Shown here one piece after another: positions 61,185 through 64,000 of a stretch of 64,000 nucleotides of DNA. The stretch spans positions 5,456,001 through 5,520,000 of the forward strand of contig NC_134767.1 in assembly GCF_050436995.1 (NCBI RefSeq), in the 5' to 3' direction. The position numbers and the translations under genes were made by a program. The notes below the pieces were generated by a model, which saw nothing but the letters and a program-made list of their open reading frames with translations, was not told the origin of the DNA and did no database searches. The DNA is from Anticarsia gemmatalis (taxonomy: Eukaryota > Arthropoda > Insecta > Lepidoptera > Erebidae). The stretch's first letter is position 1, and the number at the start of each line of letters is the position of its first letter.

Positions 61185-64000
61185 AGTTCGTTATCTCGAG
61201 TATTTAGTATCAGATATGTATTGCTTATCACTGATTGTTATATTGTTATAAAAGTTTGTTAGTCGGTCTTTTACAACTATCTTATTATACATATTACTAT
61301 ATCTCTTGAAGCAATCTCTGCCTGATTTGATTTTTGGATGTATGGATTTTTCTCGATGTTCTTTGCGTGTGGTAGGTGTGGGGTTGATAAAGAAACTATA
61401 ATTTTACATTCCAGAAATGTAGTAATTAAGGATCTACGGGCTTTTTATGTATTTGATAGCCATTGTGCTATACATTATTTCTTTTTCTTGAAATGATGGT
61501 TGTTAAAACGCTACCAGCAAACCTGCATTACGGTTATCAAATAATTTGACGGCCTCCGTAGCGCACTGATAAAGGAAGCCGCCGTGCGACTACCATTGCG
61601 TCGGGAGGTCGTGGGTTCAATTCCCACATGGACAATTATTTGTGCGATCTACAAATAGTTGTTTCGGGTCTGGTTATATTTCTTGTCCGCTGTTTGTATG
61701 TTTTTGACAATACCCCGTAAAGCATGCTGATTGCTGGTTACCTTCTATACCTCTAACTTGTGATAGTCACTTGCAACTCAAAGTTATTATGCAAGCAAAA
61801 ATAATAATTAGTACAGCCACAAAGTCTTTAATTACTGTTTGTGTGCTCAACGCTAGACAACAGTGTAAATAATAACATCAATGTTTTTATTAGTTCAGTA
61901 GTTTATTTAAAACGGAACAAAGATAACAATAGTTTAAAAGGAAATGTTTTTATCTCAACCAGATTATTTTTTAACCTTATTTTTTATTTGACCAAGTTAA
62001 ATAAATAAACTCAACAGTGAGAAATATATTACTCCTACCTTAAAGGGGTAGGCAGAGTGTTTTACTATGTCTATTTTTCACTTTTTATGAACCCTTAGAC
62101 CCCATACGGAAAATATGGACAATATAAGACATCTGCCGGTTATTGAGCACATTTCCCGATTCCGGGTTATTACTGACTACCCTGTCAACTTTTTCAGAGT
62201 AAATTACATCTCTTTCACGTCTCTATTCTGTAAACTACCAGATAATATAATAATCGGATATCTACATTTTTATCGACAGACATAGGGGTAGTTATTTAAT
62301 GTAATGTGAATAATTGTTCGGGACATCTATAGACCGCTGCAGAAACCGATCAAAATACATACGTATTTCCCTTAACTTCCCATAACTTAATAAAAGTTAT
62401 ATTTATTTACACAAAATCTAGCCACTTTTAAAGAAATGTAGAAGTTTTACGATAGTACAAAGTACAAGAAAAATTTGCAGGTAACAAATTTCCTCAAGCT
62501 GTGTGAGTACAGAGCTAATTTAGACAGGGGAATCACAATACACTAACGCGTATTCATGAATGACAGCATACTATTCTAATAGAAGATTAATCCATTATGA
62601 ATGTATAATAGCGTGATTCTAATACAAGAATATCAATCAATCATAATCATTAGAAATCCTTATCAAAATGATTCAAGCTAATTTAAATTTCCTTACCTCA
62701 AAGTGGTAAATACTTGACGATCCCAATTGGTTTATTTATTTGAGTCATTTAGTCTTTCCTTTGAAAAGATGATACGTCAAATGGAAATGCACTACGATGG
62801 CCTATGAGGATAATTTTTAGCTTATCTATAAAACTCATGTAACAGTTTAAATACACTCATTATAGAACACGTGATGATAATATATAAGCATCTTTCCTTT
62901 TCATTAACATATAATGAGCGCATAAAATTGTTGGTGTACGTACGTACGTGAACTATATTACGGAACGTCAGTCCCAACTGTAAAAAAAAGTCACAGCTTG
63001 TGTTTTGGCAAGAACTAAATTGAAAATTAAATCTTCTTATGACGTAACTGATTTTACTTAAGGGCAGTAATCAATCCGGAACTAATTATATACCTTCTTA
63101 AAATGTCTAAAACATCTAAAATTGCTAATAATTTTTAGATAATTTTAGCTAAAAAGAAGATTCACTCTACGTTTGGGCTTCTAAGCTCTAAACAACAATT
63201 ATAATTATCCACATAATCCTACAAGAGTAGCCTCAAAACTAACCTCAAAATATCTTAACACCATAGTTTCAGTCCCTTATATTCTCCTGTACGTTCCTCT
63301 CCAAACAAATGCCCTTTGTACATACAGCTATATACTTATGTTATGTATGTACTCGTGTCTGTTTCTCGGAAACTTTGAGTGCACGCACTGAGTCAATAAC
63401 ATGGGCCTCTCCATCATTTTCAATTGGAGGGTTGGATTTATGTTTCGGAGATGATATGTGATTTCAAATCTTTATTGTTAAGAAGTTATACTGTGTTTGT
63501 TTGAAGACAGTAGTCTCTGGAACGACTTAAATCGGTTTGAAGATATTTTTACAGTTCGAGGACTCAGGTTATCCTAAATTTAGGCACTGGATAGTAAACT
63601 GGAGCCAGGGGTTCCCTCATAATTTCTGAAGCCAGAGAAAGACGTCGCTTTTCCACTCTTAGGGCAAATTTAAATTTATATTGGTATTATAAGTGACAGA
63701 TAACCTATCGGATAGATCGAACTGCATTAAATGTAAATAATTATTATAAAGTGGTGAAAACGGCCATTAGCCTCATTTTCCGTTCCTCCTAAGAGATGAC
63801 CTCCTAAAAATACCTGCGAGTAGCATTGAAAATATACACTAGTATATGAATAAAGTGTAGTTATAGATGCGAAAGGTAGAGAATGGCTTTTATGGCGTAA
63901 TATTTTTCAAGCGAATGTCAAAAAGTGCGTGTATATGAGTTCGTTTGTTTTCTGATATTGTCTTCCTTATTTCTTTAAGATTACGTTCGAATGTATTTTT
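61185..64000. other. Intergenic region upstream of the chitinase
   Basis: It holds the SINE at 61549-61725 and a decayed repeat at about 62025-62220 (CCTTAAAGGGGTAGGCAGAG, a common lepidopteran block). No gene, and no regulatory site beyond the TATA box, is supported. Confidence 0.45.
61549..61725 (+). mobile_element. tRNA-derived SINE, family 2
   Basis: GACGGCCTCCGTAGCGCACTG (A-box part) and GTGGGTTCAATTCCCACATG (B box) are followed by ACAATTATTTGTGCGATC, GTTTCGGGTCTGG and CGCTGTTTGTATG. It is clearly the same family as 19790-20008, so it is not a genuine tRNA gene. Confidence 0.8.

Noticed and set aside
61549..61640. Possible tRNA gene
   Set aside because: A and B boxes are present, but the body continues into the SINE sequence shared with 19790-20008 and no proper cloverleaf with anticodon stem can be drawn by eye.
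1..64000. CRISPR arrays, bacterial operons or endogenous virus genes
   Set aside because: No regularly spaced repeats, no ribosome-binding-site-linked ORF series and no viral-type polymerase or capsid-like frames are seen. The window is eukaryotic throughout.

Overview
The window looks like nuclear DNA of a lepidopteran insect. It is AT-rich and gene-poor, its genes are split by short GT-AG introns, and it is full of dispersed repeats of types I know from moths and butterflies: short Helitrons ending in CTAG, tRNA-headed SINEs with A/B-box-like blocks, and LINE-tail fragments containing 'CCCAGCAGTGGGACA'. The order is inferred from repeat content and protein style; no species call is made.

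Bases 1 to about 40,380 hold no host gene that I can support. This part is transposable-element debris: a TTAA-flanked element with a small ORF (10033-10873), a PIF/Harbinger element with a truncated transposase ORF, TAA target duplications and a nested Helitron (23780-25511), a 1.1 kb terminal-inverted-repeat element (29790-30929), four of six copies of one roughly 180 bp MITE family, several fold-back MITEs, Helitrons, SINEs and LINE tails.

Bases 40,390-48,500 (+ strand) hold one complete 12-exon gene. The spliced reading frame is 607 codons, with all phases consistent. It joins a signal peptide, a farnesoic-acid-O-methyltransferase-like (Methyltransf_FA) domain, a nicotinic-type Cys-loop receptor ligand-binding domain and four membrane segments. 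The Cys-loop is three residues longer than usual, the M2 pore helix is very divergent, and no vicinal cysteine pair is present. This extracellular-domain/ion-channel fusion is the most interesting object in the window.

Bases 53,256-61,181 (- strand) hold one complete 8-exon GH18 chitinase gene. It encodes 491 aa with a signal peptide, all four GH18 conserved regions including an intact catalytic DxxDxDxE motif, a short Thr/Ser/Asn-rich linker and a C-terminal six-cysteine CBM14 chitin-binding domain. A TATA box and a poly(A) signal can be seen. Its introns carry a MITE, SINE and LINE fragments, and a MITE nested in a Helitron whose end lies 14 bases from a splice donor.

The two genes are convergent (tail to tail), about 4.8 kb apart, and nothing suggests they work together. 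Bases 61,185-64,000 are intergenic, with a SINE and repeat remnants.
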